DNA of 64,000 nt. Origin: Lepas anatifera. Taxonomy: Eukaryota; Arthropoda; Thecostraca; Lepadidae. The notes beneath the pieces were generated by a model. That model was given only the letters and a program-made list of their open reading frames with translations, was not told the origin of the DNA and did not search any database. Positions 10,140 through 22,330 of the stretch are shown one piece after another (positions within the stretch are counted from its first letter, which is position 1; each line of letters opens with the position of its first letter). Made by a program: the position numbers and the translations under genes. The stretch covers positions 124,001 to 188,000 of the forward strand of contig JAOTON010002092.1 in assembly GCA_034440635.1 (NCBI GenBank). Reading direction: 5' to 3'.

Positions 10140-13100
10140 TCAGATAAAGCTCTCGAGCCTAGAAGCCTTCAGGAATGTAAAGAGCTTGTCCAGCAGCTCA
10201 GGGTGATCACTGCCGAGAAGAGTGGAAAGGTTTACTGGGATGTTTCTGATGCGGCAATAATCTAGCATGGGCTGCCTATGGGCGTCGTGCTGGGGACAGT
10301 CGATGAGGATATGGTAGGGATTTTCCATGGCAGAGCAGGTACCACAGGTACCTACACGCCCATAGGCATTTAATTTGGTGTGTCCGCTTCTGAGTCTGGT
10401 CAGGATGACCTCACGCCGACGACTGTTTTGGTTGGAGCTGGGCCAGTAGCCGATGTTAGGCTTGATATGGAATAAATGGGCGCTGTGGTTAGTGGTCCAG
10501 TCATTTTGGATGTACTTCCGGATATGGTTCTGGAGGAGAGCTTTGCTATCGTCTCCGGACCATTTGAGAGGTGCGACTTCTCTGAGTTCAAGAGACTTTT
10601 TGGCCTGTTCGTCGGCTTTTTCATTTCCGAGAATTTTGCAGTGGCCTGGGATCCAAAGAAAGGAGACATCTGGGATATCGTCGATACCCTTCTGGATGTC
10701 TGCTATTACGTGATGGCTGGGGTTGACTACGTTATTGATAGCTTGCAAGACAGATTTAGAGTCTGAACAGATGACGGCTGAATTAATATTTAGGGTTCTA
10801 ATCTGGACTAGTGTATCTAGAATGGCGACAGCCTCGGCAGTAAAGATTGAGCAGTTGTCCGGAAGTCGTTTTTGGAGGCAAATATTTTGCCCCCAGATGC
10901 CGAGGCCTACTTTTTCGCCTATTTTAGAGCCGTCGGTGAAAATGAAGGTTTTGCCAGTGTTGTTAGACTGGAACTCTAAGAATTTCTGGGAGATCTCCTC
11001 TGTGGTGAGGTTGTCTTTGCGTGTGGTGAAAAGAAACTCGACTTTGGCTGTTTGCGAGTCCAAAAGCGGGAGAGTGGAGGTTTGCCTATTGCTTCTGGAA
11101 TCGCAAGGTTCAGGGTTTCCAGGGTCTTAGCTACTCTATTCTTAAATGGAGGCCAGGTTGTCCGATTAGTTTTTGATACACGTCCAGGGTGGACGAAACA
11201 TTGTTTCGCCGGGTGATTTTCGGTAGATTGGACCTTGATATAGTAAGAGATAAGCTGGGGAGTGGCGTCTTGTTTGGAGAGGGCACAGCCCACTGTCCAC
11301 TAACAAGCTGGTGATGGGGGATTCTCTGAGCGCGCCTGTGGCTGCCCGGATACTTGCGTTTTGGATGCGCTCTAGCTTTAGCTTATTAGTGTTGTTCGTT
11401 GAGTCAAAGACGAACGAATTATATTCGAGTATGGGCCGGATCAAGGACTTGTAGAGCATGAGCAGGGTCTTTCGATCCCCGCCGTACTCTGTTCCGCCGA
11501 GCATGCGGAGGATATTGACTCGTTTTTGACAGCTAGAGACGACTTTGGTAATATGCTCGTTAAAACTAAGGCGGGTATCAAGGATGACGCCTAAGAGTTT
11601 GAAGCTTTTCGCGCATTCAATGGGTTTGCATGAGATTTGGAGCTGAGGAACAGGGTGTCTCACACCTGGCCTGGCAAAGACTACGACTGATGACTTTTCG
11701 GCCGAGAGTGATAGACCCATTGAATTGCACCAATCATGGATGTCGTCGAGACTACCCTGCAATTCGGTAGTCGCAGTTTTGAATTCTGGTTGACTGCGCC
11801 GCCTGGTGTCGACCGGAGTGGATTTCCAAATAGCGACATCATCTGCAAATAGGGAGTACTTAACTCCAGGCGGTAGCTTTTTGGAAAAAATGTCATTGAT
11901 CATGACTAGGAAGAGGGTCGGAGATAAAACGCTACCCTGGGGTGTGCCCTGGTCTTGAGATGTCAGATAGGAAAGGGTGGTGCCGCAGCGCACTTTGAAT
12001 TTTCTGTCCCTAAGAAAGTTGTCAATGAATCTAGCAAGGTGGCCATGGACTCCCAGTTTACAAAGTTTATACAAAAGGACGTCTTTTTGTACACGATCAA
12101 AGGCCGACTTGATATCTAAGAATGCAGCAATTGTGACTTGCTTCTTGTAAAAGCCATTTTGGACGTCACTGACCAGTTTGATCAGATTGTCAGTGGTGGC
12201 TCGCCCGCGCCGGAAACCTGATTGCATAGCATCGAGTTTCTTTTCGAGAATTTCGTGAAGTCTTACGTTGACCATGCACTCTACAAGCTTGCTAGCACAG
12301 CTAGTAAGCGAAATGGGGCGATAACCTTTAGGGTCCGTTTTTTCTTTGCCAGGTTTTGGAATGGGAATGATGACACTCTCCCGCCACATAGTGGGGAACG
12401 AGTCGCTAAGAAACATGTTGTTAATGGCCGAGAGAAGATATTTTAGTGCTGTCTGGCTGAGGTGCCTGAAGAAAGAGTAGTGAATTTCATCCGGGCCCAC
12501 TGCAGTGTTTCCACACTTGCTAATGGAGTAATTTAGTTCGGTCATTGTAAAAGGTACGTTATAGTACTCCTGATTACTAGAATTGAAGAATCTGCGGCGT
12601 TTGCACCATTCGGCCTGGTCTTTTGAGCGCTGGTTGTAGGAACTGTTGGCTGCAACGCCATTGTAATGATCAGCAAAGGCGTCCATGACTTCCTTGGGTG
12701 CCGTGATGTTTTGGCCGGAGATTGTCAGTTGAGGGAAGGGTCCACGGGGCGGTCGTTTCGCAGAGAAAGCTCCAATGGTTTTCCAGATTTGAGAAATGGG
12801 TGTGAAGCGGTTGAATTTAGAAACGAAGGCGTTGAAACTATCTTTTTGGACCCACTTGCACGTGTTTTGGAAGTGGGCTTTGGCTGCCCGGAGGGCATTG
12901 CGAGTAGGGCTGTGTGCCCTCTTCTCGTAGGCTTTCCTGGCTCTAATCATTTGAGCTTTGGCGTGTGCCGTCTCTGCATTCCACCATGGGGCTCCTTTTT
13001 TCTGTCGGGGGCCTTGACTTTTGGTATTGTTAAATGTGCTGCTGAGCTGATGGCTCTTAGTACCGAGTCAATGTCTGCCGAGTCGGGGTCACCTCCGGTG

Positions 13101-13858
13101 ACAAGTGTGAGGTCGACCTCTGCCTCAAACTTGTTCCAGTCGGCACGTTTTAGATTCCATGAGGGTGTAAAAAGAGTAACATGGTCGATTGAGCCTGTGG
13201 GAATACCAATTTTTATTGGGAGGTGATCGCTCATTCCTGGGTTGTCTTCGACTTCCCAGGTGAACAGTGACGCAATTCTAGGAGAGCAGCACGAGATGTC
13301 AATGGCAGTGTCAGAATGGCCACCGCGCATTGCTTGGTGGGTCGGAGCGCCGTTATTTAAGATAACTAGATTTTGAGAGTCTATTGCGTCATAGATGATT
13401 TCGCCTCTGCGAGTGGTGGTGGCGCTGCCCCATGAGGGATGATGACCGTTCAAGTCTCCAAGTAGTAGCAAAGGGCCGGGAATTTGTGCCAAAAGTTGGG
13501 CGAGGTCCCGAGCCGACGGGTCAGGATCGCTTGGAGAGATGTACAGTGAAATCACCGTCAATTTGACGTGCTGAATTTCTACATTAATAGCGACACAGTC
13601 GAGTGGCGTAACCAAAGGCACTTGGCTGTGAGGGATGCTATTTTCAATAAGGATGGCAGTGCCTCCTTTACGGACAGTAGCGTTTACATTATGGCGGTAC
13701 CAAGAGTAACCCGAGATTTTGAATTTGTTATTATCATTATCATTAAAGAGGGTTTCTTGGAGTGCTGCTACTGCCGGCTTTTTCTCAGCAAAGATTGATT
13801 TAAATAAGGGGAATTTCCCAATTAGACTGTTTGTGTTCCATTGGAGAATTGAACCCAT
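10140..13858 (-). pseudogene. ORF2 (endonuclease, reverse transcriptase, RNase H) of I-like LINE
   Basis: It starts at ATG 13858. The apurinic-like endonuclease (13858 to about 13000) shows LQWNTNSL, ALQETLF, GDLNGHHPSWGS and SDHLPI. A frameshift in an A run near 12996 follows. The reverse transcriptase (12950 to about 11290) has GYRPISLTS, SGFRRGRATTDNL, a palm motif LDIKSAFDRV, GTPQGSVLSP and FADD. Frameshifts occur near 11280 and 11055. RNase H (11063-10140) keeps FTDGSKIG, FTAEAVAIL, CSDSKS and NEKADEQAK, the four acidic catalytic positions. A C-terminal CGTCSAMENPYHILIDC zinc-finger-like motif closes it. The domains are well preserved, so decay is fairly recent. Confidence 0.9.
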
Positions 13859-15601
13859 GGTGGTTTAATGTCTTAGATGCTGGGGGGTTTGCGGGGCGGG
13901 GGCGGAGGTGATAGGAATGTGTGCTACTCGTGTCGCTGGTAGTGGAAACGGGGGACGAGTGCCGGGTGTACCGGAGTTTCCTCGGCACCGGGGGGCTGCC
14001 GGGCCTGAGGGATTTGGATGAGACTGAACTGGTGGGGGAGGCCGACATGAGATAACTATTTTCTACAGAGTCTGTGACCGAGATGCTGTCAGCATTTGGG
14101 TAAGACTCGGTCCCGGGCAGCTCACTATCAGGTTCGCTGTTGCTACCTGACGTGTCGGAATCACTGGCAAATTGGGATTGCATGTAATGACATGCCAGAT
14201 CTGTTTGAGAGCCACAATGGCGGGTCGTCGGTGCTTGAGAGGCAGGAGCTTTGCTGCTGTCCGTGAGAGAGGTTTCGGTTTGGGTGGCTACACTGACTTT
14301 TTTCTGTTTGAGTGGCAGCTGTCTTACTGGAAGCGGGGAAGCTGCCACTCTGGTGTTTCCGTCCCGGCGCCCGCCGTAGGCGGCGCCTGGGAGGGGGTGC
14401 ACCGGTGACTTTTGGGTGGGAGGGGGCTGGGAGCGGGGGAAACTCGGTACAGCTAGGCATCTGCTGAGGGCTGCTTTGCCGCCCTTCGGTTGGGGTCCAG
14501 GTCTTCCTGGTGCCATGTGAGGGACGGGGGGGCGGCGGTACTTTTGGGCGGAAGACCCGGAATGGAACAGGCTGGGTTGGCTGGGGGATCCGTCCAGCCC
14601 GTGTTGGGAGTCCACTTGCGCCAAAAGGTGTTTGTGCTGTGGTGCGTGTTTTGCATAACATGGGGATGGCCAGCCGAAGGGGTACCATGACTAGCGGCTC
14701 CATCAGGGGGCGAAGGGGACGCTTTTGGGAGGCGGTGAGCTGAGGAGTGGCCTGGCCAGCTGTGCTGGGGGCTGCCGCGGTGGCCTTGCCACTACGTGCC
14801 TGGGTTAGGGAGTGGCGTTTTTCGCTCTCATGCACTTTTTTGCGGGCCAGGTCGAAGGGGAGCTTTTCGTCTTCAGCCACCATATTTACATGTTTTTCAC
14901 GGAGCCAGGCTGGGTACTTAGGATCGGTAGCCCCATGGGCGCCGCCAAAGGCAGCACACAGGGAGGCTAAGGGAGGTGCAGTCTTTGGTTCGGTGTGCAG
15001 CACTGCACTTGCCACAGCGGGGGGCGGGGTTTTTACAGCTGGACTCAACGTGGCCGTACCTTTGACAGATTTGACACCTGATGGGGTTGGGGTAGAACGG
15101 CTTCACTGGGTAGACACAGTCGCCCAGTTTGACACGGCCACAGTCATCTCGGCACTTTGTGTCGAAGGTGACGAGGAAGCGATTGTCTTTACGGTGAGGG
15201 GCTTTTTCGGTGGTGGGCTTGGGGAGAGTGAGTCTTTGAATGGTGAGCACACTTTGACCCTCAAAATCAAAGTTGCGCTCGATTTCGTCTTCAGAGAGGT
15301 GGGAAGCCTCTGGCGCACGAATTGTGCCCCGGTAGAAGTTCAGAGACTTATGAATGGCGAAACTCACCGGTTTCGATCCGAAAGTTGTGGTTTGAAGCAA
15401 GGCTTTAGTTGAGGAAGCGTTGCTGGTTTTAACAAGGACATCTTTTTGGTGCCGGATAATTTCATAGCTGCCTGTCACCTTTCGGCTGATGGCCTTGTCC
15501 AGACTGAAGGTAGATTCCTTTGCAAGATTTTGGTGGATGGAGTCGTAACTACCAACCAGCCAAGCTCCGCTTGGCAGGTTTGCATTGTTAAGGCGATCCA
15601 C
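13800..15601 (-). pseudogene. ORF1 (Gag-like nucleic-acid-binding protein) of I-like LINE, frameshifted
   Basis: The protein would coat the element RNA. The N-terminal part (15601-14918) holds a FLVTFDTK segment and cysteine/histidine knuckles, CQICQRYGHVESSC and CGKCSAAHRTKDC. A frameshift near 14985 moves the frame to one reading CAAFGGAHGATDPKYPAW, a partial third knuckle. A second frameshift near 14600 leads to a Pro/Ser/Thr-rich C-terminus ending at 13800. It overlaps the ORF2 start by about 58 bases, in another frame. The first in-frame codon near the start is GTG, not ATG, and the frame is open upstream into the neighbouring element, so the 5' end is probably truncated. Confidence 0.8.
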
Positions 15602-15611
15602 TTGCTTGCTT

Positions 15612-17475
15612 ATGGCTTTTTATTAGGCGTTCTGTGCATAGCACCTTTGCCCGCCTCTAAAGGAGTGTGTGGGAGAATTTTAGAATTTTGTGTGAGGGCA
15701 AGCTACGTTAGTCTGTTAAAGCAATGGGAGTTATTTCAAGTAATGGGTTGCAAGATGTTTTAGCTTGCAAATGGATCTGTCGTGGCAATGGCATAGCCAT
15801 GCCAAGGGAGGTCTTTTAATAAGTTTAGACCCGCAGAGTGCGAAGGTTATTTCTGTGGTTGAAGACCTTAGATTTAGAATTTGAAATTTAGAATTTGGAA
15901 TTTAGAATTTGGAATTTAGAATTTAGAATTTTGTGTGTCAGCTATTGATGTCCGCTTGTATACGTTACTCGAAAACCTCCGTTAACTCAATAATTTCGTA
16001 TTTTAGAAAGTGCGCTAAACACCTGGCCAGGGTGCCGCGAATTTACCCTGCAACCCGGAGGTGAAGTTGCAGCTCCCCTCTCCGGCTGGGCAGCCGCCGC
16101 GCAGAGAAAGAAGTGTGAGAGGATAGTTAGATTGTTAGTAAGAGTATAGGTGTGGTTAGTATAGACCCGCAGTGAAAGGTATCACTGCGGTGAAGAAATC
16201 TAACCTATCTAACCTAACCTGATTTCAAAGTTAGCCTAACATAACCTATCCTTAGCCTACAATGAACCATTTAAAGGTTACAAAACTATTGCTTAAATTT
16301 CGCAGTGGATCATCTATGATTGGAAAATAGGCAAGTCCTACTTTGGGGGTGCACCATGCACCCTCCATCATATATACTGGGAGAGGTGATTTATAGAAAC
16401 TTCTCTAGCCCAGAGTCCTTTAGGAATGTAAAGACCTTTTCGAGTAGCTCAGGATGGTCGTTCCCGAGCAGAGTTTTTAGGTCTACAGGGATGTTTTGGA
16501 TTCGGCAGTAATCTAGCATGGGTTGCCGATGGGTATTGTGCTGGGGACAATCGATGAGAATGTGATAGGGATTCTCCATTGCGTCGCAGGTACCACAGGT
16601 ACCCGCGTTCCAATAGGCATTTAATTTTGTGTGTCCATTTCTGAGTCTGGTTAGAATAACCTCGCGCCGGCGACTCTTTTGGTTGGAACTGGGCCAGTAG
16701 CCGATGTTAGGCTTGATATAGAATAGGTGGGCGCTGTGGTTTGTAGTCCAGTCATTTTGAATCTGCTTCCGGATGGTGTCCTGGAGGAGAGCTTTGCTAT
16801 CGTCTCCAGACCACGTTAAGGGTGCGATCTCTCTAAGTTCTAGGGACTTTTTTGCCTGCTCATCGGCCTTTTCATTTCCTTGAATTTTGCAGTGGCCCGG
16901 GATCCAAAGAAAAGAGACATCAGGGGTATCATCGATACCTTTCTGAATATCTGCTATAACGTGGTGGCTGGGGTTGACTACGTTACTGATGGCCTGCAGG
17001 ACAGATTTAGAGTCTGAACAGATGACGGCTGAGTTGATATTTTGGGTTCTGATTATGGCTAATGCATTTAGGATGGCAACAGCCTCGGCTGTGAAGATAG
17101 AGCAGTTGTCCGGAAGTCTTTTCTGAAGGCAAATATTTTGCCCCCAGATGCCGAGGCCTACTTTTTCGCCTATTTTGGAGCCGTCTGTAAATATAAAGGT
17201 CTTGTCCGCGTTACAAGTACGGAACTCTAGGAATTTCTGGGAGACTTCTTCCTCTGAGAAGTCCGTTTTACGGGAAGTGAAAAGAAATTCCACTTTGGGC
17301 TCTTTCCGAGTCCAGAAGCGGGAGAGTGGGGGTTTGCCTATTGTTGCTGGCAGTGCAAGATTGAGGCTTTCCAGGGTTTTCGCTACTCTGTGCTTAAATG
17401 GGGGCCACTTCTGTAGAGTGGCTTTATTTGCTCGTCTGGAATGGGCAAAACATTGTTTTGCCGGGTGGTTTTCGG
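15612..17475 (-). mobile_element. I-like LINE copy 2, 5'-truncated
   Basis: Minus-strand fragment containing the ORF2 end and 3' UTR. It is homologous to copy 1 from about 11210 leftward, including the 3'-UTR blocks AGGCGTTCTGTGCA and CACCTTTGCCCGCCTCTAAA. The 5' truncation is at about 17475, where sequence changes to family C. Its 3' end (AGGCGTTCTGT near 15630) joins the 5' end of copy 1 within about 10 bp, so the two lie head to tail. The UTR holds several GAATTTAGAATTT repeats near 15885-15930. Confidence 0.85.
16391..17293 (-). pseudogene. RNase H domain and C-terminus of I-like LINE copy 2
   Basis: A 300-codon frame, closely similar to the end of copy 1 ORF2. RNase H signatures FTDGSKIG, FTAEAVAIL, CSDSKS, LWIPGHCK and NEKADEQAK are present, followed by CGTCDAMENPYHILIDC. 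The reading frame is intact over this domain, but the endonuclease and reverse transcriptase are absent through 5' truncation. Upstream codons to about 17470 continue the tether region in another frame. As part of a dead element it has no expected function. Confidence 0.85.
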
Positions 17476-17965
17476 CAATGTCCTCTTATGTCCTGAAAAT
17501 GCCTTAAAATTGCTCTCAAAGTCAAGCTCAAAGTCCTACGGCAAGGTCACTTTCTGACTTTCGTGACCTTAGGGTATATTAGGTCACGTGGTGACCTCTG
17601 GAGGTCAAACCACTGGCGGGAGTTCATTATATGCCACATAGCGGAAAAAACCCTGTCATTTTCCTTTCGAATGTCTATTTTTTACCAAATCTCAATAGCT
17701 CTAATGGCATGAGAGCTATGCCAAGGTTTCTTTCGCATTTCATATTTTAGTAGAAATAGCCTATCTTGATCTAAGTTGACCTCTGGAGGTCAAACCACTG
17801 ATCTAAGCGCTTAAACATGCGAATTAAAATATTACTGAATTCACACAAGCTATCTAATTCACTTTGCAGATTCGCACTCATCCCCATATTTTCGGAGTTA
17901 GAAGGGAAGCATCGATGCCCCGGTGGGGCGAAGTTGGCGCCGGACCCCGGTGGGGTGCGGGTTAA

Positions 17966-18636
17966 AATATTCTTCTTCTCCTGCTAAACGATTTAAATAA
18001 ATTTTTTCAGCAGAATGCGTGCCACTGGGGAATAAGTCAGTGACAAAAGGTGGCCCTGAGGCATCCACTGCACTCGGTGCCCGTAAATCTTCTCAGCTTT
18101 CCACCTTTCCCAAATATCACTTTATAAACTTATCCCTCGCCTCCCAAAGGAAACGAGAAGGAGCATCGAATAACTTTCCAGGTACAGGATACCAAAACGC
18201 ATGAGGACTAAATTCAATTTAGTCGTAGCCTAGCGCTCATTTTGCTGTAGTTACCTATAGTTTGGATGAGGTGCTGGTATGGGCGCAGAAGGATCACACT
18301 GTGCGCCCCTAGAACCCAAATAACTAACTTCGGATGGAAAAATGATTTGATTCATGGACTCATCATCCGTATTTAAACAGAGGGGGCCTAATCAATACGA
18401 TAATAAGCAGCTCTTAGAAATTTCCAAAGCGAATAGTCTTAGCAAGCTGAAGGTATATCGAAACACTTCCCTGCTCACTGCCCATTGAAATATGCTGTAA
18501 TTCGATTTCGTTTGAAGCTTCAGCAAAATTTCCAAGTGGACATTTCCTCTTAAATAATTGAACAAAATGCCTCTTCAGGTTACGTCTTCAACAAGTCAAA
18601 TGATAAAAATAAATATTAACAATGTCAATGAATTTT
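17966..18636. other. Unassigned sequence
   Basis: No recognisable gene or array. A 61-codon plus-strand frame at 18019-18204 has no family resemblance. The stretch lies between two TTAA elements and may be old unique sequence. Confidence 0.4.
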
Positions 18637-19487
18637 CACATTCGCTTTGAATGGGGGGTGGGTACCTGCCCCCTCGGGTTTTTGGAAATAGCATAAAAAG
18701 GGCGGCGCGTGGCGCTGCGGTACTTTACACACCTTTTTCTGATCATTTTTACACCTTTTTAAAACTTCTAAGGTTAGGTCAACTCAGGTCAGGTTACCAG
18801 TACAGGACAAGTGACCTGACCTCAAAAGAAGTATACGATAGCAGAAGTCAGAACAGGATGAACTAATCCGTTTGAAACTCATATCATATAATGGGCCCAC
18901 TGAGTTCTTCAAAATTTGTTCCGGTATTTTTTTATATCGATGGCCTAAGGTCAGGTAGGAGCCATGACCTATCCATTGGAAATACATGAGACAAAGGGTT
19001 TTAACTGAATAACTTTGTAAGGGATAGTAATAGGGCATTTATTTTAAGTTAACTAGATTTCTCTTGTCTTTGTGGTTCTAACGATATGGATTTTGACCTA
19101 ATTTGTCCTTGACCTGACCTCAGGTCAGGTCAAATCCACATATTTGACCTGATTTGACCTAGCAAGGTCATGTTGTATATCATTGGATTCGGCTTGCTGC
19201 GAGGATTTTAATTGTCCAAATTGTTTTGATCCATCCTTACTTGTTCAGATGTAGTGGCCGAAAACCTTCATTTACATGTTATCCCTCTGACGGTATGTTT
19301 TGACCTCTAGTGATCTTAAATGTGACCTGACAAAAAATGGTTCATTTATTTTTGATAGATAGGTGGATGAGCTACCCAACGTCGTTTACCGTTTTTCGCT
19401 ATCTAGCGTGGTTCTCGAGATCTTAGGCGGCGGGTACCTGCCCCTCCGTCAAAGCGACGGTGGCTCAAACCCCCGCCAATGCACATG
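18637..19487 (+). mobile_element. TTAA-type element, family B copy 1
   Basis: About 850 bp matching 53930-54767 and, inverted, 30134-30874. The left end (CACATTCGCTTTGAATGGGG) is a mutated form of the terminus CACGCGCATTGACGGGG seen in copy 2; its TTAA is lost. The right end reads CGCCAATGCACATG then TTAA at 19488-19491. The interior carries AGGTCAGGTCA and TGACCTGACCT clusters and a TATATCGATGG block. No conserved reading frame; non-autonomous. Confidence 0.75.
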
Positions 19488-19639
19488 TTAAGTGTTCAAA
19501 TTATACTGACCAAAATACGAGTAAAAATTAAAAAGGGGACGGCTGGCTAGGTCGCACATAACATTCAGCCACTCTTAAAATGTTCCGTCGGGTACCTAAT
19601 CAAGAGGCTGGATGTGTCCCTACAAGTTCAGAAAGCATG

Positions 19640-20880
19640 GCTACGCCAATGTGTGCCCCTAGACCTATCTGAGGTCCTATGAGTCGATTTTAAGGCCCCC
19701 TGAGCTTTTCGGGACCCCTGAACTGGCCTCTGATGCCATACGAGCTAATCTAGGCCCCTTGAGCTGAACTGAGCGCCCCCGAGATGTTTTGGCCAGCATG
19801 AACTGTTCTAGGGTCCCTAAGCTGAGTTAGGAGCCGTGAGCCTGAACGGGGCCCCTTGAGTTGGCCAAAAACCTATATCCGCCGACCTGGGGGGGTGCCC
19901 TGAGCTAAGCTGTGACTGCAAAGCTAATCTTCGCCACTGCGCTGGACGGGAGGCACTACATTTATCTGGGGCGCCTGCACAGTAATAGGGCCCCTGACCT
20001 GAACTTGGGATTATAAGCTTTTATTGGAACCCTGAACTGTTCTGAAACCCTATATAAGCCGACAAGGGCCCCTGAGCTGGGCCGGGCCCTCAAGCTTATC
20101 TGGTCATCTGAGCTAATATGGGTCCCTGTGTTGAACTGAGGGCCCTTGAGATGGTCTGGGACCCCCTGTAAGGCTTTACAGCTACTGACCCGGGGCCGTG
20201 AGTTTAAAATGGACCCCTTGAGCTGTTCTGAGACCCTATACCAGCCGACCTGGGGCCCCTGAGCTGTGCTGGCCCCCAAAACTGGTGTAGGCCCTAAGCT
20301 TATCTGGGCACCCTCTGCTTAACTGGGCGGCCCCTGAACTGGTCTGGGGCCCCTGCATAGTTTGGGGCCCCTGAGCTGAGCTGGGGGCCATGAGCTTGAA
20401 TGGCCCCCTTATGCTGTTCTGAGAGCCTAAATAGGCCACCCTGGAACCCCTAAGCTGAGTTTGGGCCCTAAGCTAATCTGGGTACCCCATGTGCTTAACT
20501 GGGGCCTCTGAGCTGGTATGGGGTCCCTGAAGTCTTCTAGCGTCACTGAGCTAAGCTGGGATCCGTGAGCTTGATTGGAGCCCGCTGAGCTGGTATGAGA
20601 CGAGACCCTATATCAGCCTATCTGGGGCCCCTGAGCTGAACTGGGCCTCCAAACCTAATCTGGGGCCCCCTGTGATGAACAGGGGCCCTAAGCTGGTCTG
20701 GGGCCCCTGAACTGTTGTAGTGTCACTGAGCTAAGCTGGGATCCGTGAGCTTGTGATCCTGTGCTGAGCTTCTAGGAGCCCTCTACTTATGTGGGTTCCC
20801 TTGATAAGCTGATCCCTATGCCAATGCACTGGTCTGCTCCCCTGAGCTGCCTGATTTGGGTTCCTAAGCCATGCTTGGGG
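19640..20880. repeat. Minisatellite T4, GAGCTGGTCTGGGGCCCC type
   Basis: About 1.24 kb of degenerate ~22-bp units like those of T3 (3653-4200), again directly after a GGCTACGCCAATG motif and directly before repeat F. The array is more than twice as long as T3, so its length has changed since the two composites diverged. Open frames on the minus strand come from stop-poor units. Confidence 0.85.
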
Positions 20881-21275
20881 CCTCTAAGATAATTTGGCGG
20901 CCCCTGGGCGGCATAGGCATAGGAACCGGGGGTCAGGGGATACTAACCCCCTCCCCCCACTTTTATGGTGGGCCCCTGCAACGAATATACAAGTATCAGC
21001 AACTGTAATATAAAACAAGAAACCCAAACGGTCCCGATAACTTGTCTGGGAAAGTTCCAGTTCCGTAGTACGCCCCCTGAAAGCCCCTCGATGAAGAGCG
21101 CTTCGTGAAAAAGGCCCAGGCACCCACAACCCGAGTCTTTCCAAATGAGCCCCGAGAACTGGACCCAATCAAACCTCATCCCATATCGATCCCAACACAA
21201 AGCATGAATTCGGACACGGACGCCGCACCAAATGCCGAGCAACAGTCGTCCCTGAGCCATCGAAAGGCGTGACGA
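20881..21275. repeat. Dispersed repeat F, copy 2
   Basis: Close match to 4201-4583, starting GGCGGCCCCTGGGCGG and ending CCATCGAAAGGCGTGACG. Copy 1 is followed by a SINE and E in plus orientation. This copy is followed, after about 120 bp of unassigned sequence, by E in minus orientation, so the two loci were rearranged after F was acquired. Confidence 0.75.
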
Positions 21276-21394
21276 GATCGGCCGTCTTCTGCTAAGAAGT
21301 GAAAAAACAACCCGGAATTATTCAATGAAAGGAAACAGCGGGAAATAACGTGAGAAGTCACGTGTGGAAATACCTGGTGCATGCCGGTGTGTAT

Positions 21395-22330
21395 TAGGTT
21401 GTATCAATATATGGAAAATTGGAAAATGAGATTTGCCCCATGATTTCCAGTTTTATTATGGTCTAATTTACAATAATCAAAATCAAAAATGTTTTAGGCT
21501 TTTTACCTATTCTGTTTTCGACTGAAAAATGCATTTCTAGTTTCTTTGGGGGCATTCAAACCATTTTCACCAAGAGCATGTTTCTTTATATACGCAGATG
21601 TTTCGGATTTTTTATCACATTTACAAAGTATCAAAAATGTTTAGAAAACCACAGACAGTGCCTTGATATCAAACGACCACACTTCTCTATGCCTAGATAG
21701 CTTTGAATCACCTATTTCACGACACAAGCGAGAAGAGATATTTAGGTCATATCGGACTTCTTCTTTAGAGCATTAGGGATTGATTCAGGGAAAGGATAGT
21801 CACAATAAGTCAAGCTGTATATCGAAGCTTAAAATACAGAGTTTTGGATCGATTGCAAACTTCCATCTTCTTGTTCACCAACTAAACTTTGTGATGCCGA
21901 GGAGATTCTGCTTGCTGTTGATCCTGGGCATCAGTTTGGTGTGCTGGGCCCATTGCTTTACAGACGTGGCAGCTACAAGCATGGCCTGCGTGTGGCAGAC
22001 GAAGTGCTCTATCTCCATGGGCTTCCTCATGGACCCTGAGAACTTGGATTTGATCAAGCTGCAGGTGATGATAGGCTCGGTGACCCTGTCCCAGTCAATC
22101 ATCTTTTTGAGAAAGGTCATATGTGACGTAGGGCAGGGTCCGCGGCCTGAGGGAGGTGTTCCCCACCTCCTGCTCCCTTCTGATGGAGATAATCTTGTGG
22201 AGGTGGTCCTCCTCTCCTCCTCCTCCTAGCAGAGCATGCCATGGTCATTTGGATCTCCTCGGAGTGAGCAAACCATTCAGAGGAGAACACGGTCGGCATG
22301 GAAGTCAATTGCATTATCTAGGGCTGGATC
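21395..22330 (-). pseudogene. Unrecognised repeat-borne gene P with repeat E, left arm of an inverted pair
   Basis: On the minus strand, broken frames at 22314-22117 and 22120-21875 give a protein with SSEWFAHSEEIQMTM, an acidic/basic stretch, QDYLHQ, DWDRVTEPIITCSL and KPMEIEHFVCHTQ, then INSKQNLLGI. It continues into a diverged repeat E (21885-21395). The right arm at 22518-23540 encodes the same segments. From memory, the EPIITC and CHTQ blocks resemble an uncharacterised protein family common in invertebrate genomes, but I cannot name it. Frameshifts make this copy non-functional. Confidence 0.55.

Larger units (their letters stand above)
9335..15611 (-). mobile_element. I-clade-like non-LTR retrotransposon, copy 1
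   Basis: Read on the minus strand the order is ORF1 with zinc knuckles, ORF2 with endonuclease, reverse transcriptase and RNase H, then a 3' UTR of about 0.8 kb. RNase H after the reverse transcriptase is a hallmark of the I and related clades. The 3' end near 9335 is followed on the minus strand by TTAACTAACTAACTA, a short tandem tail like the simple tails of I-type elements. The 5' end abuts the 3' end of copy 2 at about 15611 and starts at or beside the ORF1 start, so a 5' UTR is absent. Several frameshifts make it inactive. Confidence 0.9.
8995..17961 (-). mobile_element. Family C element (minus) apparently split by LINEs
   Basis: TTAA at 8991-8994 is followed by CCCTCGCCCG, which aligns with the reverse complement of the family C 3' end over about 75 bp. 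At the far side, 17500-17961 is the reverse complement of the family C 5' half, ending at TTAA 17962-17965. Two I-like LINEs lie between. About 490 bp of the element's middle is missing and 9071-9330 is unassigned, so either a deletion accompanied the LINE insertions or the two ends come from different copies. Confidence 0.5.

Noticed and set aside
10140..11063. Retroviral or LTR-type RNase H
   Set aside because: It follows a LINE-type endonuclease and reverse transcriptase in one ORF2, with no protease, integrase or long terminal repeats.
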